Shown here piece after piece: positions 15,808 through 24,518 of a stretch of DNA of 44,564 bases (positions are counted from its first letter, which is position 1; each line of letters starts with the position of its first letter). Source of the DNA: Caldilineaceae bacterium SB0661_bin_34 (GTDB lineage Bacteria > Chloroflexota > Anaerolineae > Caldilineales > Caldilineaceae); the NCBI GenBank assembly GCA_009841145.1, contig VXMJ01000101.1, forward strand, positions 1 through 44,564, in the 5' to 3' direction. Under the pieces are notes generated by a model. That model ran no database searches, had not been told where the DNA came from, and was given only the letters and a program-made list of their open reading frames with translations. The position numbers were made by a program, and so were the translations under genes.

Positions 15808-16701
15808 TCAGTTCATGGCTTCCGCGATGGCGCGCTCGAACGCGTCATACGGCAACCCGCCCTGATAGACACTGTCATTGATCAGGAAGGCGGGCCGGCG
15901 CCGTATGTTCAGTTCGTTGGTCCGGTAGTCGTGCTGGGCCCTGATCTTGTCCAAGACGGCAGGATCCGCCATGCAACTGCCGAAGGCGTCCGTGTCCAGC
16001 CCCAAGCCCTCGGCGTATCCGACATAGGTGTCAACATTGGCACTGAACAAACTGCTGATGTTCTCGAACAGATGGTTGTGCATGGTCCAGAAACTGTACG
16101 GGTCCTGCTGACCGGCACACTCGGTCGCCGCCGAGGCCCGTTCGCTGGCCCCGCCGTGGTCCAACACGTGGTTGAAGCGCAGGTTCACGGTTCCGGCAGC
16201 CACATAGTTCTCAATCAGAAGGGGTTCCACTCGCAACACGTGCGAGGCGCACGCTCCTCACAGGAAATCCCCAGCATCCAATATGGACACCTCCGCCTCC
16301 GGGTTGCCCAAGACGTAGTAGCCCCCGTCCACAAAGACATGCGTGGTCCAGTCCGGAGGGTCCTCCACCACGGCCTCGTCCGGTTCCGGGTCCGACACAG
16401 GTTCAGGTTCGGCCTCCGCAACTTCCGTAGACTCTGCCGGTTCCGCATCCTCCGCCGAAGCTTCCTCGGTTGCCGGTTCGCGGCTGGCGGTGTCTGCTTC
16501 CTCCGGCTCCGCGGCGGCTGCCTCCGGAACCGCGGTGTCATCCTCGGAATCGACCATGGGCGCGGATCCGGGCCCACAGCCAACCGCAATCAGCGCTGCG
16601 CACAGCACGACTGCCAACAGGAAGGTGAACTTCGCGTGCCTGACCGAGGCTTTTGTGCCAGGTTTTCCGCTGGCCTGCCGTTCAGGAAGGAAATCGTCCA
16701 C
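15808..16701 (-). CDS. Probable selenocysteine-containing DsbA-like lipoprotein (in-frame UGA = Sec148)
   Basis: One frame runs from GTG 16701 (preceded by GGGAG at 8-base spacing) to the stop at 15808, with a single TGA at 16260-16258. The product would have 297 residues: an N-terminal hydrophobic export segment (FTFLLAVVLCAALIAVGC), a long Glu/Ala/Pro-rich linker, then a DsbA-like thioredoxin fold. Around the TGA the reading is DFL-U-GACASH. The neighbouring gene has DFHCPYCGRH and DFQCPYCQGH at this site, so the TGA falls exactly on the first catalytic Cys, with Cys151 as the partner. Downstream sequence remains conserved, including the cis-Pro loop (RRRPAFLI). A SECIS-like hairpin follows. 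The alternative is a nonsense mutation, since Cys TGC to TGA is one base. Confidence 0.75.
16230..16260 (-). promoter_or_regulatory. Candidate bacterial SECIS element with Sec UGA codon
   Basis: After the UGA (16260-16258) come 11 bases, then the 6-bp stem CTCGCA / TGCGAG (16246-16241 and 16235-16230) around the loop CGTGT (16240-16236). The loop begins 18 bases after the UGA and has a G in its second position. This fits the published bacterial SECIS description: an apical loop about 16-37 nt from UGA with a G in its first two bases. A competing 5-bp hairpin, GTGCG/CGCAC, overlaps it. The stem is inside the coding region, as in bacteria. Confidence 0.6.
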
Positions 16702-16767
16702 TTGAATTGCTCCCAATTGAAAATGTCCAGTGAGATTCTAAGGGCCGTGCTTAGCCGCTGAAATTCA

Positions 16768-18441
16768 TCATCCCGCTGCTTCGAGGGCGGCCAGCTGGGC
16801 GAAAATCTGCTCGAATACCGACTGGAACTGTTCAACCGGCAGCGCACCCACGATGGGCTGGACCAACAAACCGTAATCCCGATGCCAGATCACAAACGTG
16901 GGCGTGCCGCGCACAACCCCCTGTACCTGGGCCATGAACATGTCGATGAGCTCCATGCTGGTGGTGGTGCGGCACTCCTGGTAGGCCTCCTCGTCAAAGG
17001 CTGCCGGTGGAGATAGCGGCAGCACGGCCAAGTCGTCGAGCAGGGCGTGTCCCGCCTCGACCTCGGGCGGCAATGATGCCAGGTGCCAGTCGGCCGCCTC
17101 GGTCTGCGACAGGATGGCACCGAAGTTGTCCAGCGCCTCGTCCACGCCCCGATGGCTCCAGGCGGCGGGGTCCTCAAACAGCAGGTGGTGCAGATCCCAG
17201 AAGCGACCTTGAACTCCGGCGCACATGGTGGCGATAGCCGCAGTGCCGGACCATTGGGAACTGTCCAGCAGGAAGTGCTTGTAAATCCACATGATCTGGC
17301 CCGTGTCGACCCAGGCCACATCGAGTCCTTCCTGCACTGTTGCCGTGTGTCCTTGGCAATAGGGACACTGGAAGTCGCTGAATTCAAAGACGACAACCTC
17401 GGCCAGCGGTGAGCCCTTGAAGAAGTCCCCTGCCTGCGTCAAGCCGTGCCAGGCGCCGGTCGATGCACCTTCGGCATCCACATGGCCCCACAAAAACAGG
17501 GGCGTCAAGCCCTGTGCCGACAGCCAAAATGGTAGCGAGTCGGGGGTGTCGGCCTCTTTCGGATCGGCACCGGTGCCCTCGACTATGTACTGTTCGGCAT
17601 TGAACACGGCGTCCGCGAACCGCTCGTAGGGTTGCGCGCCCCGCAGGACCATGTACTGTTCCGGATCTCCCCGCAGATGAATGGTAAAGGTGGGGGTGCC
17701 TTGGATACCCATGTCAAGGGCATTGCCAATCGACTCGTCAATGCGCTGGTCCACATCGTTGGTGACATCGAGGAGACAGGACGAAAATGCCCCCAGGTCC
17801 ACCGTTGCGTCCGTGTCGGGCTGTTCGTTGTACCCGGCAGCCAGAGCCTCGAAGAAGGGAATGGGATCCCCGTTGCGGGCATGCTGCGACTGAGTGGAAT
17901 ACAGAGCTTCGTGCATCCACCAAAACGCCTCCATGTGTTGCAGTCCCATGCACCAGGCGGCCCGGTGGGCCAGCCGTGCCTGAGGATGAATGCTTTCGAG
18001 GGGCAGGTCCTTCACCACGTACTGGATCAGGCCGGTTTCAATCAGTTCCGTCCGAATCCTGGGCAACGTCTCGTTGGCGTGACGCCCACAGTACGGACAA
18101 TGGAAGTCCGAATACTCGGTCACCACCACCGACGCGTCGGGCGAGCCCATGTACGGCCAGCCGTCGTCTGTTAAACCCACCTGCACCGTCGCATGATCGG
18201 CTTCCGCCGATGCCTCATCAGCCACCGGCTCCGGGACGGCATCCGCCGGACTCTCGGTCGCAGGCGCTGATTCCACCTGCTGGAAGGCCGCCGCCAGTTC
18301 CTCTTCGATGACGGCCGTCACCGCCGGATCGGCCGTGCAACCGGCCAGGAGGACCAGACACGCGAGTCCGAACCAACGGACCCGATGGAACAGTGCGGCA
18401 GCGGGATGGATGCGGAACATTCTCGGAAGGGCTGGCGGCAT
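16768..18441 (-). CDS. Lipoprotein with two tandem DsbA-like thioredoxin domains
   Basis: The protein has about 557 residues from ATG 18441 (or 550 from ATG 18420); the open frame extends further upstream but without coding character. A signal peptide ends in lipobox LAGC (Cys35) and is followed by an acidic linker. Domain 1 has CPYC at 115-118 and a GTPTF cis-Pro loop near 248-252. Domain 2 has CPYC at 359-362 and a second GTPTF near the C-terminus. Both active sites look complete, so it should be a membrane-anchored disulfide oxidoreductase or isomerase outside the cytoplasm. It ends 67 bp upstream of the seleno-DsbA start and is in the same orientation, so the two probably form one operon. 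Confidence 0.88.
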   Translation of the reverse strand: MPPALPRMFRIHPAAALFHRVRWFGLACLVLLAGCTADPAVTAVIEEELAAAFQQVESAPATESPADAVPEPVADEASAEADHATVQVGLTDDGWPYMGSPDASVVVTEYSDFHCPYCGRHANETLPRIRTELIETGLIQYVVKDLPLESIHPQARLAHRAAWCMGLQHMEAFWWMHEALYSTQSQHARNGDPIPFFEALAAGYNEQPDTDATVDLGAFSSCLLDVTNDVDQRIDESIGNALDMGIQGTPTFTIHLRGDPEQYMVLRGAQPYERFADAVFNAEQYIVEGTGADPKEADTPDSLPFWLSAQGLTPLFLWGHVDAEGASTGAWHGLTQAGDFFKGSPLAEVVVFEFSDFQCPYCQGHTATVQEGLDVAWVDTGQIMWIYKHFLLDSSQWSGTAAIATMCAGVQGRFWDLHHLLFEDPAAWSHRGVDEALDNFGAILSQTEAADWHLASLPPEVEAGHALLDDLAVLPLSPPAAFDEEAYQECRTTTSMELIDMFMAQVQGVVRGTPTFVIWHRDYGLLVQPIVGALPVEQFQSVFEQIFAQLAALEAAG

Positions 18442-18528
18442 GGGACCGCCTCGAGCAGACGTGGGACCGGGCGGGCAGTCGATGTGATCGGATAGTCGGT
18501 GTACGGACTGCCGTGGATGATGGTAGTC

Positions 18529-18553
18529 GAAACCGGCCGCATGGGCCGGTTTC
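18529..18553 (-). terminator. Hairpin after the small conserved gene
   Basis: The 10-base arms GAAACCGGCC (18529-18538) and GGCCGGTTTC (18544-18553) pair perfectly around a 5-base loop. They begin three bases downstream of the stop at 18557 on the minus strand. There is no long U-run. It separates the small gene from the DsbA unit. Confidence 0.55.
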
Positions 18554-18556
18554 CGA

Positions 18557-18859
18557 TTACATCTGAAATGAACCTTCGTCCAGAACAACCACCTTGTAGG
18601 TGTAGTTGTCCACGAAGGTGGACAACTGCTTCTCCAGTTTGCGCCACGCTTCACTGTCCAGGATGGAACTAAGCTCATCCCGATCCTGAATCGTGCAGCC
18701 CATCAGGATTTGACGGCAGTCTCCGCACAGCGTGTACCAGAAATCACTCGGTTCCAAACCAAGCTTCTTGATCGCAGGTAGGAAGTTCCGAAGTATGAAC
18801 TCCTCGTACGGCCGCTCGCGACCGGACTGGATATCCCAGGACATCAGGAACTTGAACAC
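18557..18859 (-). CDS. Small conserved protein, possible alpha/beta-barrel (ABM-like), unknown function
   Basis: The protein has about 100 residues from GTG 18859 (VFKFLMSWDIQSGRE); ATG 18844 is an alternative. The frame is open further upstream, but that part is Arg-rich and reads as non-coding. The pattern of a short first strand, a helix with PYEEFILRNFLPAIKKLGL, then WYTLCGDC, ILMGCTIQDRDEL, and a final helix-strand resembles dimeric alpha/beta-barrel proteins of the antibiotic-biosynthesis-monooxygenase type. I believe similar small proteins occur in Chloroflexota, but I cannot name a family. It is divergent from the exported-protein gene at 19017. Confidence 0.65.
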   Translation of the reverse strand: MFKFLMSWDIQSGRERPYEEFILRNFLPAIKKLGLEPSDFWYTLCGDCRQILMGCTIQDRDELSSILDSEAWRKLEKQLSTFVDNYTYKVVVLDEGSFQM

Positions 18860-19016
18860 AAAAGGGCCTCGAAGCGGATTACAATCGACAGCGCGTCCCC
18901 ATGGGGCGCGCGAGCACCAGGAGCGCCTTGCCGGTCCGACGATGGTGCGTGATTTTAGGGCACATCCCTGCGTTTTCCCACCGCGTCCCACCCGGCGATC
19001 GTTCCAACCACAAGTC

Positions 19017-21071
19017 ATGCAGCTTTTCCGACTCGACCTCCCGGCCCGGCACAGACGGCTACTGGTCGCAATCCTGCTGGCCTGCAGCCTGACGGCAGGA
19101 CTGCCGTCTTCCACCCGGGCCCAAGGCCATGCCGGCGCAAGCCACCTGTTTTTGGTGCCGCGCGATCCCACGGGCATTCAGGTGCTGGCCCACGTCGCCG
19201 AAATCCGCATCGACCAATCCTTCGGCTACGAAACAATCCGCACCGTGGTCGCCTCGTATCAGCTCCACAACAAACAAGCCGAACCCACCGAGTTGACGCT
19301 CCACATCCAACCCGCCTCGGAATCACCTGCCGAGGCGCTGGCCCTGACGGGACCACCGGTCCTGAGACGCGATGGATCCCTCTGGCCGCTCGTGCAGGCC
19401 GCGGGCAACCCGACGTCCGCCATCATGGTGCTGGCACCGGATGAACGCGTTGAACTGGAACTGTCCTACGAACTCACCGGCAACACCAGCATCTTTCCCT
19501 CGGTCGCCTATCCGATCGAACCGCTGAGGCGCTGGAGCACACCTCCGGACAGCACGCGCATCAGCATCTTCATGGACTTCGCGCCTTCGCCGCGCAACCT
19601 TCAGGTACTGTGGCCGCAGGGCCATGAGGAACACCCGAACGAAATCCGCTGGCATTGGGAAAATGCCCTGCCGTGGCAGGGCCCGGCCATCCGTTTCATT
19701 CACCGGGTTGCCTGGGACGGCATTCGGGCAGCCGAAGCCGCAGACGACTGGATTGCCCTGGGCCAGGGCTTCCACGCCCTGTACTCGGCATCGGACGAAC
19801 CCGGTGGCCAACGGAGCCTTTACTACGACCAGGCCCTGGCCGCGTTTCTGGAGGCGATGGCGGAGCGGCCAACAGAAGCCCACTATGAACTGGCCCGCCT
19901 GTACCGTACCCGGATCACGGGCAGCGGCGGACAGGCGGACAGTCATTACCTTGACCTGGCCCTGGACCATGCCCGCACCGCCATGGCGCTCCTGCCCGGG
20001 GAACGGACCGTGGAAAGGCAGGAACTAATCCGCTGGATCGAGGAGGGACTGACCACCAAGGTGCGACAGGCAACCCTCGATGGGAACTGGCCCGCGGTTG
20101 ACAAGGCCCTGGCCGCGCTCGAGGAACTCCCGGAGGAGTTTGCCAACCCCGACCGCGTGGCCAGCCTCGAGGCGGAAACCGCCACGGAACAAGCCCTGCA
20201 ACTGTTGGGTGCCGGTGCGGTTGCGGAAGCCGTCGCCGTGGAAGGAGAGAGCATCCTGGATCCCAGCCTGTTGCCGGACTCCAGACTGATCCCCCTTTTC
20301 TCCGGCTGGCGCGTTGATGTCGTCGCCGGTACCCAACGGCTCGCAATCGACCTGATTGCCTGGTCGGAGGCCTCCCAGCGATCCCGGCTCGACACCGAAT
20401 TGGCCGGTCTCCGGCGTCTGGTGGCAAGCGTCGGCAACGACGCATCCCTGGACTGGTCCACGACCCGCGATCCGGAGTCCGTTCATCCGCAAACCGATCG
20501 GCTTGAACTCAACCTTACGGTAAGGGACAGCGACGCGGCGACGCGCATGGCCGACCGAATGGCGCCCGACTCGGAGTGGCTGCTACTGCGCCAAATCCTC
20601 AGAACCTCCTGGCCGTCCAAGATCAGGAACACGAGTCTGGTGGCCAGCCAAGTGCGCTGGGACTACACACTGGACTTGACCGAGGTGTACAGCTTCTGGG
20701 AAGCGAAAGCCGTATCCCTGGACAATCGGCTTGTCGAGTTGGCGAGCGCCGGCGCCTCGGACACCGCCGACAAGATTCGACAGGGGCATTTGGCCAACAC
20801 CGCGGCCGCGTGGCGATCCCTGGCCGACAACACCCTCATCCTGGTGAGCCTGGATGACGGCTCCGACATTTTCACCGACGACACCGTGTGGCTCGGCAGT
20901 CGGCTGGATCCGTTCATCCAGGCCACGCGGACCAGACGAAGCCCGGACCTACTGCGCCTGGGACTGGTCCTGATATGGACGACCGCGGCAGTGTCCTTTG
21001 CGGCTGTGGGCATGGGCCGACTGCTGACTTCGGCACCGGCCTCCGAGAAGCAGGAACAGGCTGCCGCCTGA
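19017..21071 (+). CDS. Exported, C-terminally membrane-anchored protein, unknown; partner of transglutaminase
   Basis: The protein has about 684 residues from ATG 19017. A signal peptide (RLLVAILLACSLTAGLPSSTRAQG) leads into a large extracytoplasmic region. That region starts with a beta-rich half (YETIRTVVASYQLHNKQAEP, broken by loops) and continues with a helical half rich in Ala/Leu/Glu that looks TPR-like (AHYELARLYRTRITG, LDHARTAMALLPGERTVER). One span near the C-terminus (LLRLGLVLIWTTAAVSFAAVGMG) anchors it. The stop overlaps the start of the transglutaminase gene (TGATG), so they are a coupled pair. I recognise no named family; a scaffold role for the transglutaminase is only a guess. 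Confidence 0.8.
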   Translation: MQLFRLDLPARHRRLLVAILLACSLTAGLPSSTRAQGHAGASHLFLVPRDPTGIQVLAHVAEIRIDQSFGYETIRTVVASYQLHNKQAEPTELTLHIQPASESPAEALALTGPPVLRRDGSLWPLVQAAGNPTSAIMVLAPDERVELELSYELTGNTSIFPSVAYPIEPLRRWSTPPDSTRISIFMDFAPSPRNLQVLWPQGHEEHPNEIRWHWENALPWQGPAIRFIHRVAWDGIRAAEAADDWIALGQGFHALYSASDEPGGQRSLYYDQALAAFLEAMAERPTEAHYELARLYRTRITGSGGQADSHYLDLALDHARTAMALLPGERTVERQELIRWIEEGLTTKVRQATLDGNWPAVDKALAALEELPEEFANPDRVASLEAETATEQALQLLGAGAVAEAVAVEGESILDPSLLPDSRLIPLFSGWRVDVVAGTQRLAIDLIAWSEASQRSRLDTELAGLRRLVASVGNDASLDWSTTRDPESVHPQTDRLELNLTVRDSDAATRMADRMAPDSEWLLLRQILRTSWPSKIRNTSLVASQVRWDYTLDLTEVYSFWEAKAVSLDNRLVELASAGASDTADKIRQGHLANTAAAWRSLADNTLILVSLDDGSDIFTDDTVWLGSRLDPFIQATRTRRSPDLLRLGLVLIWTTAAVSFAAVGMGRLLTSAPASEKQEQAAA

Positions 21072-23509
21072 TGTCGGTTCGTAGCCTGATCCCTCAAGCG
21101 CCGGCCTCACGGCCGCACCGGCACTTCGTGCCCGCCAACGGTGCCGGTCTGCACACGGCCCTGTTGTGCATTGTGTACCTGACCATGGCGCTGCTCTTCA
21201 CGGCGGCCCAATGGACACTGACCGGGTCGGGGGTGTTTCTGACCACAACCGCCAGCGCCCTACTCTGCGGAGTGGCCGCGACCTGGTCCCGGACCGGACC
21301 GTGGACGATGGCCGGTTTCGGATTGCTGGCCAGTTTCTCGTTCGCTGTATTGCTGGTGGGCAGCACCATCCCCGAGACCAATGTCGAGGGCATGGTCATC
21401 CAGGGCCACACGTTGATACAGGCCCGGGCCTATTTCCTGCTGGACCGGTGGGGCGACTGGTTCCAAGCCATCCTGGCGCGACGGCCGGTAAGTCTCAACA
21501 CGGTCTTTCTACTGAACATGGCCTGGCTGCTCTGGTGGATTGCCTACTTCGGGGTGTGGACGTCCCTGCGCTACGGGCAATCCTGGAGTGCGACGCTGAC
21601 AGCCTGCGTGGTGGCCTCCGTCAACACGTACTATTCGCCGGAACCCCTGACCGCAATCTACATATTTTTCCTGTTCACGGCGCTGCTGCTCCTCACCAAT
21701 GCGCACTTGACACGGCTGCAGGAGCAATGGGCACGCGAACGGGTTCGCTTCAGTCAGGACATGGTCTTCGACCTGATGCGCAACGGTCTGTTGTTCAGCG
21801 TCCTGGTGGTGGGGGTTGCCTGGGCGGTCCCCGGCCTGGGTGCGCTGCCCCGCCTCAGCCTCCTGCTGGAACCCGCCAGCCAGGTCTGGGAGTCCGTCAC
21901 GAACCAGGTGAGCGACTGGAACCAGGGGGTGCGCAGGCAGATGCGTCCGGGCGATTCGGCATTCGATGCCTCCCTGTCGCTGGGCGGTCCCCGCAACTCC
22001 AGCCAGCAACCGATCATGCGCGTGGAAACGGTGGACGGACGGTACTGGCGCGCCAATATCTATGACAACTATGTGGACGGCACCTGGCTGAGCACCGGCA
22101 CGGAACGGATCCGGCTTCCCGCCCTCCGGACGTTCCCGGCGCCGGAGTGGCGGCTGCGCAACCAACGCATCCAGACCGTGACCCCGCTGAGCGACCTGGG
22201 CCATGTCATCCTGGGCGCCGCCGACATCCGGCAGTTGTCCCTGCCGGTCGTGGCCAACTACGAGGCGTGGCCGGGCGAAACCTTCTCCCTGCTGGAAGGG
22301 GCGGTTACCGAAGCCGGATCGGAGGAGACTCCCGACCGTTGGGAACTGCAACACCTTCGATCCGCCACGCGGTTGGAGCCCGGCACGGAGTATCAACTGG
22401 TGTCCTCGCTGCCGGATGTGACCCAGTGGGATCTGGCCCAGGCAGATGCTCGCGTGCCCTCGCTCCTGGATGACCGGTATCTGCAGTTGCCGGAGAACCT
22501 TGATGTCCGCATCGCCAACATGGCGCGCCTGATCACAGCAGAAGCCGACACCCGGTATGCCCAAGCCAAGGCGATTGAGGCGACGTTGCGACGTTATACC
22601 TACGACGAATCCATCCCGCCGCCGCCCCCGGACACCGATCCGGTCAGTTGGTTCCTATTCGACATCCAGCGAGGCTACTGCGACTACTACGCCACCGCCA
22701 TGGTGTTGATGCTCCGCTCCCTGGGCATCCACGCGCGGCTGGCCGCGGGCTATGCCGAAGGAACCTGGGAACCCGAAACCGAATCGTTCCTGGTCACCGG
22801 CAAGGATGCCCACTCGTGGGTGGAGGTGTTCTTCCCCGGCCTGGGTTGGATCGAGTTCGAGCCCACCGCCGGCGAAAGCGAACTGGCACGCGCGCCAGGC
22901 GGTCCTCCGGACCCGGCCGCCCTGCAGTCAAGACCGGAATCGGAACCGGCCCGGGACGGACCGCCCGAGGATCCGCCCGCGCAGTTGCCGGACGAGGGCC
23001 TCCCGGATGACGAGGCCTTCAATCCAGACCCGGCCGGCCCGGTGCTGACCCCGCCCTACGACCGGGCCCGGCCGTATGTGCCCTTGGCCGCAAGCGCCGC
23101 CGCCCTTGTCCTGCTGGCCGTACTGGCCCTGCGCGGTCGGCGCGGCGGCGATGAATCGGATCCCCTGGTCGATCACCGTCTGAACGGCATGTACCGCAAC
23201 CTGCTCAGGTGGGCGCGCTCGCTGGAACTGCCGGTTCTGCCGACGGCCACACCGATGGAGCGCACCGGGGTCCTTGCGCGGCACATCCCCGCGGGCGCGG
23301 CCGGAATTCGGCAGATCGGCAAGGCCTACACGCGGCTGCGGTTTGCGCGCCTGAGACCCGGAGGGTTCAGCACGCCGGACGAGTCGGCCGCCGAACGCAG
23401 TTGGCGGGAGATTCAGGCACCCCTGCGCGCCGCTTGGCTGCGGCATCAGGCGAACCGGGTGGCAGCCTACCTGACCGCGCGGGCCAAGCGTGTGGTTGGC
23501 GGGGACTGA
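21071..23509 (+). CDS. TgpA-like membrane transglutaminase (transglutaminase core + DUF4129-like tail)
   Basis: The protein has about 812 residues from ATG 21071. The N-terminal part has six or so membrane spans up to about residue 260. An external segment then carries the transglutaminase-like core: catalytic Cys in RGYCDYYATAMVLMLRSLG, His in GKDAHSWVEVFFPGLGW, and the acidic strand WIEFEPT. A Pro/Glu-rich linker, one more span (AASAAALVLLAVLAL) and a cytoplasmic DUF4129-like tail follow. This is the TgpA arrangement. Such proteins are thought to act on peptides or proteins outside the membrane, but the substrate is unknown. It is translated together with the upstream anchored protein. Confidence 0.9.
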   Translation: MSVRSLIPQAPASRPHRHFVPANGAGLHTALLCIVYLTMALLFTAAQWTLTGSGVFLTTTASALLCGVAATWSRTGPWTMAGFGLLASFSFAVLLVGSTIPETNVEGMVIQGHTLIQARAYFLLDRWGDWFQAILARRPVSLNTVFLLNMAWLLWWIAYFGVWTSLRYGQSWSATLTACVVASVNTYYSPEPLTAIYIFFLFTALLLLTNAHLTRLQEQWARERVRFSQDMVFDLMRNGLLFSVLVVGVAWAVPGLGALPRLSLLLEPASQVWESVTNQVSDWNQGVRRQMRPGDSAFDASLSLGGPRNSSQQPIMRVETVDGRYWRANIYDNYVDGTWLSTGTERIRLPALRTFPAPEWRLRNQRIQTVTPLSDLGHVILGAADIRQLSLPVVANYEAWPGETFSLLEGAVTEAGSEETPDRWELQHLRSATRLEPGTEYQLVSSLPDVTQWDLAQADARVPSLLDDRYLQLPENLDVRIANMARLITAEADTRYAQAKAIEATLRRYTYDESIPPPPPDTDPVSWFLFDIQRGYCDYYATAMVLMLRSLGIHARLAAGYAEGTWEPETESFLVTGKDAHSWVEVFFPGLGWIEFEPTAGESELARAPGGPPDPAALQSRPESEPARDGPPEDPPAQLPDEGLPDDEAFNPDPAGPVLTPPYDRARPYVPLAASAAALVLLAVLALRGRRGGDESDPLVDHRLNGMYRNLLRWARSLELPVLPTATPMERTGVLARHIPAGAAGIRQIGKAYTRLRFARLRPGGFSTPDESAAERSWREIQAPLRAAWLRHQANRVAAYLTARAKRVVGGD

Positions 23510-23540
23510 ATCCGCCGATCCACGGGAATGTCCTGTTCCG

Positions 23541-24305
23541 TCACCGGCGCGAGACGGGGGTCTCGGCCAAAATCACCGTGGTCATGCCGCCAAGGTTGTC
23601 GGCGGCCTTGGAACCCCGGGCGGTGCGAAAGCGCCGTTGGGGTTCGCTGTTGATGGTGCCCAACGTCCTTAGGGCCTGGGACACTTCCTCCAGGTCGGGC
23701 TCCTGCCAGTCCACGGGAATGCAGTAGCTGGGTTCGAGACGCCGGCAGGTATCCATCACCCAAGCCATGTCCTTGTCGGCACCCGAACCAATCGGCAAAA
23801 TCAGAATGTCGGTCCGGTTGTCCACCAGGGCACCGACCAGTTGCTGATCCCGAGGCCGGAACACCGCTCCGGGCAGGGCCAGGTGTGTGATCCGGACCGT
23901 GCCGAAATCCATGTGGTGCGCCATGCGCAATTGGCTGAAATCCGCTGCGGCCTGGTCCGTTGGTTTCGGTGCCACGCGGAAACTTTGCACGTAGGTGCCC
24001 CGGACCTCGAACTCCCCGGGGCTGGCCACCACGCGCGGTTGGCCAGGCAGACCATCCAGCACATCTTCGTCCGTCACGGGTCGACTGGAGACCACAAGCT
24101 GGGAATCGAAATCCGGTTGCAAAGCCGCGGGCTGCAGCTCGGTGACCAATGCCGGTTGAGTCTGGTGGGACGGGTCGAACAACGCAATCTGATCGACCTT
24201 GTTCGGCGGGGTCAGTACCGGCACAGGCTCCCAGGGATCGTAGAGAACCGTGGTGGTGCGTTCCTTGAAGCTGACGCAGTTGGCGCCGTGCCACGTGATA
24301 TCCAT
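23541..24305 (-). CDS. Lactamase_B_3-like (MBL fold) protein with degenerate metal site
   Basis: The protein has about 254 residues from ATG 24305 (MDITWHGANCVSFKE). The opening strand, DPWEPVP, the ...VDQIALFDPSHQ... segment and SPGEFEVRGTYVQSF match the layout of UlaG-like metal-dependent hydrolases found widely in Chloroflexota. The expected HxHxDH metal motif is not present: where THAHxDH is usual the sequence reads FDPSHQTQP. It may therefore have lost hydrolase activity or bind metal differently. It converges on the transglutaminase gene and is divergent from the phosphohexomutase gene (213-bp gap). Confidence 0.75.
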   Translation of the reverse strand: MDITWHGANCVSFKERTTTVLYDPWEPVPVLTPPNKVDQIALFDPSHQTQPALVTELQPAALQPDFDSQLVVSSRPVTDEDVLDGLPGQPRVVASPGEFEVRGTYVQSFRVAPKPTDQAAADFSQLRMAHHMDFGTVRITHLALPGAVFRPRDQQLVGALVDNRTDILILPIGSGADKDMAWVMDTCRRLEPSYCIPVDWQEPDLEEVSQALRTLGTINSEPQRRFRTARGSKAADNLGGMTTVILAETPVSRR

Positions 24306-24343
24306 GAAAAAATCCGGTTGCGGAAACCTGCCAGACGGCGGCA

Positions 24344-24352
24344 ATGTTAGCA
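24344..24352 (-). promoter_or_regulatory. Extended -10 promoter for the lactamase-fold gene
   Basis: The minus strand reads TGC followed by TAACAT (24349 to 24344), 39 bp upstream of the ATG at 24305. The TGn-TAnnAT form matches other candidate promoters in this window. No clear -35 is seen. Confidence 0.35.
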
Positions 24353-24450
24353 CTGTAAACCCCTTGCGGAAGCGTACGCGTGTACAGTCGGCGAACCCTT
24401 GACTTCCGCACACGAACCGCCCTGCGGCCCCGGATCCGGACCCGAATTCC

Positions 24451-24461
24451 TGTGATACGAT
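24451..24461 (+). promoter_or_regulatory. Candidate extended -10 promoter for phosphohexomutase gene
   Basis: TGTGATACGAT gives an extended -10 (TGn-like) 58 bp before the start codon. An 8-bp hairpin (24474-24481 with 24488-24495) lies between it and the gene, in the presumed 5' leader. Weak evidence; no -35 match. Confidence 0.3.
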
Positions 24462-24518
24462 CGGCCGGTTCCACGCCCCCGACGATACGGGGGCGCCTCG
24501 TTGGTTGCAGGGCAGTTC

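Noticed and set aside
16258-16716. Two separate short genes (152-residue lipoprotein and 143-residue DsbA fragment)
   Set aside because: Both are in one frame separated only by a TGA at the catalytic Cys position; one recoded gene explains them better.
18732-19016. Upstream extension of the anchored exported protein
   Set aside because: It overlaps the minus-strand small gene and would place the signal peptide inside the chain; ATG 19017 fits a signal peptide start.
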